Shown piece after piece: positions 17,372 through 25,370 of a stretch of DNA of 64,000 nt (its first letter is position 1; every line of letters starts with the position of its first letter). Origin of the DNA: Rhizobium sp. BT03 (GTDB lineage: Bacteria; Pseudomonadota; Alphaproteobacteria; Rhizobiales; Rhizobiaceae); the NCBI RefSeq assembly GCF_030053155.1, contig NZ_CP125642.1, positions 310,001 to 374,000 of the forward strand, given 5' to 3'. A program made the translations under genes and the position numbers. The notes beneath the pieces are model-generated. The model had not been told where the DNA came from, ran no database searches, and saw only the letters and a list, made by a program, of their open reading frames with translations.

Positions 17372-20086
17372 TTACGATAACAGTTCCTTGAACATCCCGT
17401 TTTTCTCGGAAAGTTCCGGATAGTTTCCGGCTTCCGCCAGCCCGCCGCGGTCGAAGAGCAGGATGCGGTCGAACATCTCGGCGAGCCGCGCATTGGAGAG
17501 CACCCAGATGATCGCCGGCCGCTTGCCCTCTTCGTGCAGGTCTTCGACGATGTTGCGGGTGATCTGATCCTGAACGCGCTGGTCGAGCGCCGACAGCGGC
17601 CGGTTGAAGATGAAATAGTCCGAGCGTTTCAGCAGCGCACGGGCGAGATTCAGCTTCTGCCGCTGCACCATGGTCAGCCGCTTGCCGCCGGAGCCGACGT
17701 CGAATTCCAGCCCGATCGACAGGACATCGTCGTAAAGATCGAGCGCGTCGAAGAGTTCGCCCATGATGGCGCGGATGCGGTCGGACGCGTCGGCCTGCTG
17801 ATAGGCAATGCGGCCGAACAGCACATTGTCCATCAGGCTGGCCGACGGGGTGAAACGCTCGGCATCGTAGCGCTCGATCAGCTCGGCGAGATCGGCCGGG
17901 ATATGCTCATGGAACTGCTTGCGGGCGCTGACGATCTTGTCCATCAGCTCGTCGGTCAGCAGGCCGAAGCGGTGGCGCGGCTCGATATAGGCGAAGCTCA
18001 GCCGGATGATGGCCGAACGTTCCTCGGGTGTGGCGTCCTCGAAGCGGCGGCTTTGCAGCTTCTGCAGCAGCGCCTGGTAGGTCGGAATGTCGTCCGCCGT
18101 CATGAAGGTCAGCTGCTGGAAGAACGGATGGTCCGGCGGCAGATCGTGGAAGAGTTCGACGGCGTTCTCGGCAATCTCCAGGCCCATGGCGTAGAGATCG
18201 GTGCTCAGGCCCGTCTCGCGGAACAGCTGCTGGAAATAGGGATGGGCGGCCAGCCGGCGGTTGGTCATCAGCGGCCGCTTCATCGTGCCGAACAGCAGGT
18301 TCTCACCGACCGTCGCCTGGGCGTTATAGGCGTCGAAATCGAAGGGCACGACGATGCCGTCGAGCCCTTCGTCGCGCAGCCGATCCCGCAGCGAGGCGCG
18401 CAGGGTTACGACGTGGTCGCTGACGGCCACATGCACGTCGGTATTGACGTTCGAGCGCAGCGCCAGATCGAGGATGTCCTGCGAGATCAGCACGGCGTCG
18501 AGCACCGGGCGGATGGCTTTCAGCAGATCTTCAGGCCCGCTGGCGCCGGCGGCCTGATAATCCACCCAGTCGCTGTTGAGGTCGAGCGTCGGATTGCCGG
18601 CCTTCACCGCCTCGACGGAATGCCATTTATACTCGAGCGCTTCCTTCTCGTCGTAGACGGGATCGGTCATCGGCGCGTGTTTGAGGCCGTAGAGCAGATT
18701 GCTGGCGAGCGAGCCGTGGAAGAAGAAGGTGTCGGCCGAGGCATAGGAGATGCGCCGGCCGGTGATCGATTCCGGCAAGTCCAGGAGGTCGCGCCCGTCA
18801 ATGGTGATGCGGCCGGAATCGGGCCAGACCATGCGGCCGAGCGCTTCGGCGAAGGCTTCGGCGCCGCTGCCGTTCGGGCCGACGATCGCCACCGTCTCGT
18901 TCGGCTTGATCTCGACGGAGACGTGATCGACGAGGCGGGCGCCGCTGTCGTCGGAAAGCGAGAGGTTGGTGACGACGAGCGCGCTGGTCAGCGCGCCGAC
19001 GGGGGCGGTGGCGAGCTCCTGAATGCGGCTGTCGATCAGCGGCTCGACGTTGAACTGCTCGTAGACCTGCTGGTACTTCACCTGCACGTCCTGGCGCATC
19101 TGGTCCCAGTCGATCAGTTCTTTCAGCGGCCCGGGCAGGTCCTTATAGGCCGATATGACGGCAACGAGCTGGCCGATGTCGAGCCGGCCCTGCAGCGCCA
19201 GGTAACCGCCGATCGCGTAGAACAGGAAGGGCGTGACCTGGGCGAGGAAGTTGTTGATGAACTTCACCAGGAACTTCCACTGGTAAAGGTCGTAGCGAAT
19301 CGAGAAGATCCGGCCGAGCCGCGAGGCGATGTCGGCGCGTTCGAGGTTGGAGGTGTCGTTGCCGTGGATCGTGCCGATGCCGTCGACGATTTCGCCGACG
19401 CGGCCGGACAGTTCGCGTGCCGTCAGCTGTCTCTGGCGGCCGAGATCCAGCAGGCGCTTGCGCATGCGGGGAATGACGACGGCCTGAACACCGACGATGC
19501 CGGCGGCGATCATGCCGAGCCAGAAATTCTGGACGATGATGAAGGCGAGCGCCGTGATTGCCTGACCGCCGAGAAGGGCGGGCGAAACGAAGGCATCGCC
19601 GGTGAAGCCGCCCATCGGCTCCACCTCGTCCTTGATCATCGTGGCGATCTCGGCCGATTTCACCCGCTTGAAGTGGATGGGCGGAAACCGCAGCACCCGG
19701 TCGATCAGTTCGAAGCGGATGCGCCGCAGCATGCGCTCGCCGAGCCGGCCCTTATAGGTGTTGATATAGAACTTGAAGAGACCGTTCAGCACCACCAGCG
19801 CCAGAAACACCAGGCTGAGGGCCATCAGCATCTGGAAGCGGTTGAGCTGCAGGCCTTGAAAGAATTCGACATGGCCGATCAGCGGAATGTCGTAGGCGAT
19901 GTGCATGAAGGTCTGCCTTGCGCCCGGACCTTCGAAACCGTCGCCCTGGATCGGTCCGTTGACGATCTGCTTCGGCAGGTCGAAAGACAGGAAATAGGGC
20001 ACCATCGAGGCGGCGACGACAGCCAGAATCCACAGCTGCTGCAGCCGCGTGTTCTTCCAGATGTAGCGGGCGAGGCTTTTTTCCAT
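17372..20086 (-). CDS. ABC-exporter-like membrane protein with non-catalytic NBD and large insertion
   Basis: 904 residues against ~600 for normal half-exporters. Residues ~15-320 form a type IV exporter membrane domain. The NBD is degenerate at every key motif: Walker A is GPNGSGAE (G403-E410, Lys lost), the signature region reads RLTMVQRQKLNLARALL, Walker B is FIFNRPLSALD (N828-R829 in place of Asp-Glu), and the H-loop reads VLSNARLA without His. Between Walker A and the signature lie ~290 extra residues. Three Q-loop-like blocks are spaced through it, ending NLLYG (N463), NLLFG (N596) and NVLFG (N754). It probably binds but does not hydrolyse nucleotide. Confidence 0.88.
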   Translation of the reverse strand: MEKSLARYIWKNTRLQQLWILAVVAASMVPYFLSFDLPKQIVNGPIQGDGFEGPGARQTFMHIAYDIPLIGHVEFFQGLQLNRFQMLMALSLVFLALVVLNGLFKFYINTYKGRLGERMLRRIRFELIDRVLRFPPIHFKRVKSAEIATMIKDEVEPMGGFTGDAFVSPALLGGQAITALAFIIVQNFWLGMIAAGIVGVQAVVIPRMRKRLLDLGRQRQLTARELSGRVGEIVDGIGTIHGNDTSNLERADIASRLGRIFSIRYDLYQWKFLVKFINNFLAQVTPFLFYAIGGYLALQGRLDIGQLVAVISAYKDLPGPLKELIDWDQMRQDVQVKYQQVYEQFNVEPLIDSRIQELATAPVGALTSALVVTNLSLSDDSGARLVDHVSVEIKPNETVAIVGPNGSGAEAFAEALGRMVWPDSGRITIDGRDLLDLPESITGRRISYASADTFFFHGSLASNLLYGLKHAPMTDPVYDEKEALEYKWHSVEAVKAGNPTLDLNSDWVDYQAAGASGPEDLLKAIRPVLDAVLISQDILDLALRSNVNTDVHVAVSDHVVTLRASLRDRLRDEGLDGIVVPFDFDAYNAQATVGENLLFGTMKRPLMTNRRLAAHPYFQQLFRETGLSTDLYAMGLEIAENAVELFHDLPPDHPFFQQLTFMTADDIPTYQALLQKLQSRRFEDATPEERSAIIRLSFAYIEPRHRFGLLTDELMDKIVSARKQFHEHIPADLAELIERYDAERFTPSASLMDNVLFGRIAYQQADASDRIRAIMGELFDALDLYDDVLSIGLEFDVGSGGKRLTMVQRQKLNLARALLKRSDYFIFNRPLSALDQRVQDQITRNIVEDLHEEGKRPAIIWVLSNARLAEMFDRILLFDRGGLAEAGNYPELSEKNGMFKELLS

Positions 20087-20373
20087 GGCTAACCGTCAGC
20101 GTGCTGGGAAATTCCGGGGGCCGGGATGGGGAGGATTCTTGAGAACAGGACCATGCAGCCGGACCGCCGATATCGCAATGAAAACAAGGCGAAGCGACCG
20201 GCTGCAGACGTGCCGATTCTCGCCCGAACTTTGCTTATATCACAGGAATTTTGGATTGCAGCGCCGCACGTCCGAAAAGACGTGCAAAGGACGCTGCAGC
20301 ACTTGGAATTGCTGGATAATTTTATCGCTGAATCGATACCGATTTAAGTTGAGATCGGTGCTGCGAGCAAAGA

Positions 20374-20397
20374 AACCCCCGGAAAAATCCGGGGGTT
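20374..20397 (-). terminator. Rho-independent terminator downstream of the EVE gene
   Basis: AACCCCCGGA (20374-20383) and TCCGGGGGTT (20388-20397) form a perfect ten-base stem with a four-base loop, followed on the minus strand by TTTCTTTG-like sequence. It lies 30 bases past the EVE gene stop at 20428. The remainder of the 340-base gap up to the ABC-like gene start at 20086 shows nothing else I can assign. Confidence 0.75.
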
Positions 20398-20427
20398 GGC
20401 CATTGACGTTCTTTTAGGCGGCCGGGT

Positions 20428-20880
20428 TCATGCCGCGACGTCGCGAAGCATGGCGTTCGGATCGGCATGGCTCATCGCTTCCGCGATCATATCGGCATCC
20501 TCATCGCCGATGCCGAACAAACCGAAGCGGAGCTGATAGCCCCAATTGGGGCCGACCCGGGTGAAGGCCAGCCGGCCGAGCAGCGGCCGGATCGGGGTTT
20601 CCTCCGCAGGCCGCCAGTCGACATCCCGCCGCCAGGGCCTGAAACCGCTTTCCATCTCCACCAGGTAGGGCGCGCCGTCGCGGGCCACACCGATCGCGGT
20701 GAAAGCCTGCAGGCGGTCCTTGCCGCCGAAGACGACGGTCGGCGAATAATAGATCACGCGATCCCCAGGCGTGATCCGCCGGAGGGGTGACGCCTTGCCG
20801 TGACAGACCTGCATGAAACCGGCTTGACGGCCGATGCGGACATGCTCTGCGGAGGCGACGGCGATCCAGGCTTTGGCCAT
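20428..20880 (-). CDS. EVE-domain protein
   Basis: 150 residues spanning a single EVE (UPF0310, PUA-like) domain. [26 protein letters not shown] is the N-terminal strand and pocket region, [16 protein letters not shown] the core GDxxxYYS motif, and [13 protein letters not shown] the C-terminal part. EVE domains bind modified nucleobases or RNA and are often linked to restriction or translation quality control. It starts three bases after the VOC gene stop, so the two are one operon under the palindrome at 21301. Confidence 0.88.
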   Translation of the reverse strand: MAKAWIAVASAEHVRIGRQAGFMQVCHGKASPLRRITPGDRVIYYSPTVVFGGKDRLQAFTAIGVARDGAPYLVEMESGFRPWRRDVDWRPAEETPIRPLLGRLAFTRVGPNWGYQLRFGLFGIGDEDADMIAEAMSHADPNAMLRDVAA

Positions 20881-20883
20881 GGC

Positions 20884-21258
20884 TCAAACCTCCTCGGCCA
20901 CGGTATAGACACGCAGGCGATGCCCATCGGGATCGGCGGCGACGAAGCTTCGGCCGAAATCGAGATCGGTCGGCGCCATGACGATATCGGCGCCCTTGGC
21001 CTGCCAATCGGCGTGGGTCGCATCGACCATCTCTGATGCGGCGACCTTGAACCCTATATCGCAGCCGCCGCCGGCTGCTGCCGGCGCGGGCTCGACGCCG
21101 GCCTTGCCCCAGAGACCGAGCCCCAAGCCGGAAGGCAGGATGAACATGGCGAAGGTTTCGCTCGCTTCCACGGGCTCCTTCCCGAGCAGCTTGGCGTAGA
21201 AGCGGGCGCTCGCCGGCGCGTCGGTCACGTAGAGAAGAATGCTGTTGCTGGCGGTCAT
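20884..21258 (-). CDS. VOC-family (glyoxalase/bleomycin-resistance-like) protein
   Basis: 124 residues from the ATG at 21258, which has AGGAGA upstream; 18 more codons are open but lack a ribosome site. ILLYVTDAPASARFYAKLLG is the first VOC beta-alpha unit, FAMFILPSGLGLGLWG the second, and GRSFVAADPDGHRLRVYTV the metal-side C-terminal motif. It is one module pair of a dimeric VOC enzyme, acting as a lyase, dioxygenase or antibiotic-binding protein. The palindrome 43 bases upstream matches the one before the WYL regulator gene, so it is probably that regulator's target. Confidence 0.9.
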   Translation of the reverse strand: MTASNSILLYVTDAPASARFYAKLLGKEPVEASETFAMFILPSGLGLGLWGKAGVEPAPAAAGGGCDIGFKVAASEMVDATHADWQAKGADIVMAPTDLDFGRSFVAADPDGHRLRVYTVAEEV

Positions 21259-21300
21259 AAGGGTCTCCTGTTGTTCGTTGGACAGCAGAACCTTATGACC

Positions 21301-21327
21301 TGATACTGCCAAATTCTGGCAGTATCA
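21301..21327 (-). promoter_or_regulatory. Operator palindrome before the VOC-EVE operon
   Basis: TGATACTGCCA (21301-21311) and TGGCAGTATCA (21317-21327) are perfect eleven-base inverted arms with a five-base spacer. A CATAAG box lies nine bases downstream of it on the minus strand, so the palindrome would cover the -35 region. Its core CTGCCA-N5-TGGCAG is repeated before the WYL regulator gene at 24134-24154. Confidence 0.75.
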
Positions 21328-21493
21328 TCCGTCTCGATGCGATATTGGCCCCCCAACACTAAAGGGGTACAGATATACGGTATGGTGATACGGGCGGCGT
21401 TTGCCATTGCCGTACAACCTTCCCGAAAATGCACACTGGCTGCGAAGATCAACAGGCCGGCAACGGACGCGTCGGTCGCCGGCCGACTGCGGT

Positions 21494-22327
21494 TCATCCC
21501 CCCGTAACGCTTTTCATGACGGCTCGCTGCATCGAGCGCGGTGTCAGGCGATTAGAAAATATGATGATCTTGTTCATGAACCCGGCAACTACGGAGGGCT
21601 TGCCTTGTGACAGCGCGCGGAGACCGCTTTCGGCGACAGGGCGGGGCTTCATCGTCAGAAGGCGCAGCATGCGCGAAACAGGGGCGCTAGCGGCCGAATC
21701 GAATCCGGTTTCGGTGTGTCCTGGGCAAAGGCAGGTGACAGTCACGCCTCGGGGGCTGAGTTCGTCGTGCAAAGCTTCTCCAAAGGAAAGGACGTAAGAC
21801 TTCGTTGCTGCATAGGCTGAAAACCCAGGGACAGGCTGAAATGCCAGAATGCTCGCGATGAGGAGAATCTGTCCGGATCCGCGAGTTGCCATATCCTGTC
21901 CGAAGATAAAGCTCAGTTCCGTTACCGCCGTGATGTTGAGCTGCATCATATCGGTCGTGCGCTCCAGCGGGGTGTCCAGAAAGTCCCCATGCAGCCCGTA
22001 GCCAGCATTGTTCACGAGAATATCGATCTGCAGCGACTTGTCGTCCAGGCTGCTTTTCAAACGAGCGGCAGCACCAGGGACTGCAAGATCGATCGGTTCG
22101 ACGACGATCTCGACACCGTATTTTTGTCGAAGCTCTATGGCGAGCTTCTCCATCGGCTCCCTGCGCCGGGCGGCGAGCACGAGATTTACCTTTTGCGCTG
22201 CCAAGAGTTCGGCATATTCGAGACCCATGCCGCTGGACGCACCGGTGATCAGGGCCCGCTTCGGCGCGGCACTATTCGGTTTTCCTACGAGGGACGTTTG
22301 CGTTTCCGCGTTAACAACATTTTGCAT
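21494..22327 (-). CDS. Short-chain dehydrogenase/reductase
   Basis: 277 residues from the ATG at 22327, preceded by AAAGGA; longer starts at 22348 and 22396 are open but less well placed. RALITGASSGMGLEYAELLA is the NADP-binding TGxxxGxG motif, DILVNNAGYG the NNAG motif, and SAYAATKSYVL the catalytic YxxxK with the Ser in the preceding LLIASILAF strand. It is a cytoplasmic oxidoreductase of the classical SDR type, similar to broad-specificity DltE/YqjQ-like proteins. It is divergent from a TetR gene, the usual arrangement for a repressor and its target. Confidence 0.9.
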   Translation of the reverse strand: MQNVVNAETQTSLVGKPNSAAPKRALITGASSGMGLEYAELLAAQKVNLVLAARRREPMEKLAIELRQKYGVEIVVEPIDLAVPGAAARLKSSLDDKSLQIDILVNNAGYGLHGDFLDTPLERTTDMMQLNITAVTELSFIFGQDMATRGSGQILLIASILAFQPVPGFSAYAATKSYVLSFGEALHDELSPRGVTVTCLCPGHTETGFDSAASAPVSRMLRLLTMKPRPVAESGLRALSQGKPSVVAGFMNKIIIFSNRLTPRSMQRAVMKSVTGG

Positions 22328-22406
22328 TGGTTTTCCTTTCAATTGCATGGATATTTCGGAGGAGCTGACACGGGTCGTGCTTGTTCGCCCCTGCAAAGTT
22401 GAATCT

Positions 22407-22664
22407 TCACCGGAGCATGACGTTCGGGATGCGCCCGGTCAGCTTTCCGTCTGGGGGATGGAACAGTTTGACGGCGTTCCACCGTCCCTGCTCATAGATG
22501 CCTTTGGCATGGCTCAGACGCCTGAAACCCACTACGTCGTGATCGGCACCTATTCCGCTGGCGCCGACGCTGCTGAAAGGCACGTCCTGCGCGGCATGCA
22601 TGATGGTGCCGTTGATTTTTGCTATGGCGTGCATGGTGCATTCCGATGTAGACAGAAGAAACAT
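22407..22664 (-). CDS. Possible small hypothetical protein in the SDR leader
   Basis: 85 residues starting MFLLSTSECTMHAIAKING and ending GRIPNVMLR. I recognise no family. Its ATG falls almost exactly at the predicted start point of a good promoter (22672-22700), so it would be leaderless; an inner ATG at residue 11 is an alternative with no clear ribosome site. It may instead be non-coding leader for the SDR gene. Treat as a candidate only. Confidence 0.25.
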   Translation of the reverse strand: MFLLSTSECTMHAIAKINGTIMHAAQDVPFSSVGASGIGADHDVVGFRRLSHAKGIYEQGRWNAVKLFHPPDGKLTGRIPNVMLR

Positions 22665-22671
22665 ACGCCTT

Positions 22672-22700
22672 TAGATAGGCGACAAAGTTACCAGTGTCAA
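22672..22700 (-). promoter_or_regulatory. Predicted sigma-70-type promoter driving the SDR side
   Basis: On the minus strand TTGACA (22700-22695) is followed after exactly 17 bases by TATCTA (22677-22672), close to the housekeeping consensus. Transcription would start near 22665 and reach the SDR gene after a leader of about 340 bases. It lies in the gap before the TetR gene, where a TetR operator would be expected, though I see no clean palindrome. Confidence 0.5.
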
Positions 22701-22730
22701 CAATGTATCCATGAGAAACTTTGAGGTCCC

Positions 22731-23348
22731 ATGCAGGCTGCACCCCACCGCCCCTATCATCACGGTGATCTCCGCCGCGCAATTATTGAAACTGCTCTGG
22801 ACATGCTTCGGACAGAGAAGGACTGGCAGTTCACGCTGCGGGAAGTCGCCCGTCGGGCAGGCGTCAGCCACGCGGCGCCCTACAAGCACTTTCCGGATAG
22901 GACTGCCCTTCTGGTAGAACTCGCCATGATTGGGTTCGATCGACTACGCGAGGCGCTGGTGGAGGCGAAACCCGAAGCCCCCAGATCGCTGCTCGAGGAG
23001 ATCACTCCGATATCTCTGGCATATGTCGCGTTCGGAACCGACAACCCGGCCTTATATCGCCTGATGTTCAGCGCGGAGGAGGGGCGGGCCGTGGGAATGC
23101 ATCTCGATCAAAGGGCGCTCGCGGTATTTGACGTCGTGCTGGACATGCTCGGACGCGGTCAGGCTGCTGGCACCATTCGCAAGCGGCCAGTCAGGGGACA
23201 GGCGACCGCCGCATGGGCGCTCATTCACGGCATCACCCTGCTTGCGATCGATGGACTTCTGGTGCCAGAAAAGGTCGGATCGGCGCCGCTGGAGGCAGCC
23301 ATTGCCACTCTGGTGGATGGGCTGGCAATCCCGCAGCCGAGCACTTAG
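22731..23348 (+). CDS. TetR/AcrR-family transcriptional regulator
   Basis: 205 residues. PYHHGDLRRAIIETALDML begins the TetR DNA-binding domain and LREVARRAGVSHAAPYKHFPDRTALL is its helix-turn-helix. The rest is a helical ligand and dimer domain of the WHG type (FGTDNPALYRLMFS block). It is divergent from the SDR gene with a ~400-base gap holding the SDR-side promoter, so it most likely represses that gene and itself. The inducer is unknown. Confidence 0.9.
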   Translation: MQAAPHRPYHHGDLRRAIIETALDMLRTEKDWQFTLREVARRAGVSHAAPYKHFPDRTALLVELAMIGFDRLREALVEAKPEAPRSLLEEITPISLAYVAFGTDNPALYRLMFSAEEGRAVGMHLDQRALAVFDVVLDMLGRGQAAGTIRKRPVRGQATAAWALIHGITLLAIDGLLVPEKVGSAPLEAAIATLVDGLAIPQPST

Positions 23349-23414
23349 CGGAAGAGCGGTCCTGCCCAGGCGCTCCGGCAGATGGGCCGGATCGCGAGCG
23401 GACACTGTGCCCTT

Positions 23415-24110
23415 TTAATGTTTAGGGGTCGATATTCCCTGGATCTCCCGCCACTGCTTCAGCAGCGCCTGCCGGCGCTTGGGATAACGTGTGTCGAGCG
23501 CTTGCGCTTGAACGATTCGATCCGTGCGAAACGAGCGGAAATCCTGGCGGAGTTCGCACCAGCCGAGGAGGACGCGCACCTGATCGAAAAAGGCAAGCGC
23601 GAAGGGCCACACCACACGCTCCGACGCCACGCCGGCGCCGTCGCTATAGGAGAGCGAAAGCTTGCGTTCGGTGCGGATCGCCTTGCGCAGCAGGGCCGGA
23701 TCGACCGAGTCGACGGGGATTTTGACGCCTGGCCCCACCAGAAGGGCGGAGGCCTCCAATGCGTCGCGCAATTCGGGCGGCAGCACGGCTGCGATCCGCG
23801 CCAGCGCATTTCGCGCCGCATCGCGTAAGTGATCGTCCCCTCTGTCCGCTACCCATCGGGAGCCGAGCACGAGCGCTTCGATTTCCTCAGGCGGAAACAT
23901 CAGCGGCGGCAGCAGAAATCCCGGTTTCAGGACATAACCGACGCCCGGTTCGCCCTCGATTGCCGCGCCCTGGGCCTGAAGGCTGGCGATATCCCGGTAG
24001 AGGGTGCGGATACTGACGCCGATCTCGTCGGCCAGCACCCCGCCGCTGACCGGCCGGCGGTGGCGGCGCAGTACCTGGAGAAGGTCGAGGAGGCGTTCGG
24101 AGCGGGACAT
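23415..24110 (-). CDS. WYL-domain HTH regulator (YafY/DeoR-like)
   Basis: 231 residues. An N-terminal winged helix (ERLLDLLQVLRRHRRPVSGGVLADEIGVSIRTLYRDIASL) is followed by GYVLKPGFLLPPLMF and a WYL-type domain in which the W-Y-L segment is VWPFALAFFDQVRVLLGWCELR, with RSFRTDRI after it. WYL proteins sense small molecules or nucleic acids. A TGCTGCCA-N5-TGGCAGCA palindrome 24 bases upstream of its ATG shares its core with the one before the VOC-EVE operon, pointing to self-regulation and control of that operon. The SDR/TetR pair lies between regulator and presumed target. Confidence 0.9.
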   Translation of the reverse strand: MSRSERLLDLLQVLRRHRRPVSGGVLADEIGVSIRTLYRDIASLQAQGAAIEGEPGVGYVLKPGFLLPPLMFPPEEIEALVLGSRWVADRGDDHLRDAARNALARIAAVLPPELRDALEASALLVGPGVKIPVDSVDPALLRKAIRTERKLSLSYSDGAGVASERVVWPFALAFFDQVRVLLGWCELRQDFRSFRTDRIVQAQALDTRYPKRRQALLKQWREIQGISTPKH

Positions 24111-24133
24111 GCGGTAAGCTTATACAGGCTTGC

Positions 24134-24154
24134 TGCTGCCAGATAGTGGCAGCA
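24134..24154 (-). promoter_or_regulatory. Operator palindrome before the WYL regulator gene
   Basis: TGCTGCCA (24134-24141) and TGGCAGCA (24147-24154) are perfect eight-base arms with a five-base spacer. A TATAAG box lies about 13 bases further downstream on the minus strand. The core and its position relative to the -10 box match the VOC-EVE operator at 21301-21327. Confidence 0.7.
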
Positions 24155-24221
24155 TGAGATTGGGACAGCTTTGCCGAAGCCGTGCGCCCATGTCTTTAGC
24201 CGCCCGCGCTCATCGATATCC

Positions 24222-25370
24222 TCAAAACGTCGAATTGCCGGCCAGCATGGAGCGAATGATGCCGGCGGTTTTCTCGGCGCCGTCGAGATCGAGCGAGACC
24301 GCCCCGCGGCGCGGCGCGGCGAGCGCTTTTTCGACCGCTTCCTTGACATGGCCTGGCGTCAGTCCCGTTTCCGGCAGGATGTCGGCGAGATCCAGCGCCT
24401 GCAGCCGTTCGGCGCGCACCGTCTGCTCGGTCTCGCCGCCGGCGACGAAGGGGATGAGGATCGCCCGGCATTGACTGCGCAGGAGGTCGCCGACCGTGTT
24501 GTAGCCTGCCTGCGAGATCGACACTTTCGCGCCGCGCAGCAGCGAGGGAAAATCCTTGCGGAAGCGCACCAGCGTCACGTTTGGGGCGGCATCCTGCGAC
24601 AGCGCGGCGAAATCGGCTTCCGGTAGGTTCGGGCCTGCGATCAGCAGCCAGCGCAGATCGGCCGGCAGCAGGGCCGCCGCCTCTTTCGCCGCGCCGATCA
24701 GCGCGGCGCCGACCGCGCCGCCGCCTGCCGATGCGATGATGTCGAAGGTTTCGCCCGGTTCCGGCGCCGGCGGCGCTGCGACGAGGCCGGTATAGCGCAG
24801 CCTGTCGGCAATCTCCGCCGTCAGCGGGAAAGTGTCCTCCAGCCTGGTGAAGCCGGGATCGCCGTGGACGAGCACGGCATCGAAATGCGCCCTGACCAGG
24901 GCTGCGGTCTCCGCGTCGCGGCCGGCCTTGCGGTTTTCCTGCAGGATGTCGCGCACCGAGCTCAAGAGTTTCGGCCGCGGTTCGGTCTTGTCGATCGCCG
25001 CAAGCAAGGGCAGCAGTTCGAAGCGCATCTGCCGCCGGCCGAAGGGGAAAGCTTCGATGATGACGACATCCGGCCTTGCGGCATGGAAGGCATCGAGCAG
25101 CAGATCGCGGCGGGCATTGAGGAAATCCTCGCCGGCTGGGCGGCCATCGGCGTCGGCCAGGCCGGAGAAGCCGGCATTGCTGGCGACGACCGGCGGCAGG
25201 GCCACAGTCTTGACGCCCTCGCCGGGAAAACCCGGCACCGGCAGGCCGCCGGTGACCACGGTGACGTCGAAACCGTCCTTGACCAGCGCATTGGCGATGC
25301 GGCTGGCGCGGGCGATGTGGCCGATGCCGAGCAGGTGCTGGACGTAGAAGAAGATACGCGGTGCCGTCAT
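24222..25370 (-). CDS. Glycosyltransferase, GT28/MurG-like
   Basis: 382 residues; the ATG at 25370 overlaps the preceding stop as ATGA, preferred over an upstream ATG at 25385. RIFFYVQHLLGIGHIARASRIANAL is the GT-B N-terminal Gly-rich loop (GxGHxxRA). The C-terminal half carries ISQAGYNTVGDLLRSQCRAILIPF, the donor-sugar motif of MurG/GT28-like enzymes, followed by GGETEQTVRAERL. It is paralogous to the protein encoded at 26624-27829. Third gene of a three-glycosyltransferase operon; donor and acceptor are unknown. Confidence 0.85.
   Translation of the reverse strand: MTAPRIFFYVQHLLGIGHIARASRIANALVKDGFDVTVVTGGLPVPGFPGEGVKTVALPPVVASNAGFSGLADADGRPAGEDFLNARRDLLLDAFHAARPDVVIIEAFPFGRRQMRFELLPLLAAIDKTEPRPKLLSSVRDILQENRKAGRDAETAALVRAHFDAVLVHGDPGFTRLEDTFPLTAEIADRLRYTGLVAAPPAPEPGETFDIIASAGGGAVGAALIGAAKEAAALLPADLRWLLIAGPNLPEADFAALSQDAAPNVTLVRFRKDFPSLLRGAKVSISQAGYNTVGDLLRSQCRAILIPFVAGGETEQTVRAERLQALDLADILPETGLTPGHVKEAVEKALAAPRRGAVSLDLDGAEKTAGIIRSMLAGNSTF

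Noticed and set aside
17534..20092. 852-codon plus-strand open frame opposite the 904-residue ABC-like gene
   Set aside because: Composition is rich in Asp, Arg, Gly and Gln with no domains, as expected of a shadow frame; the minus strand encodes clear membrane and NBD-like segments.
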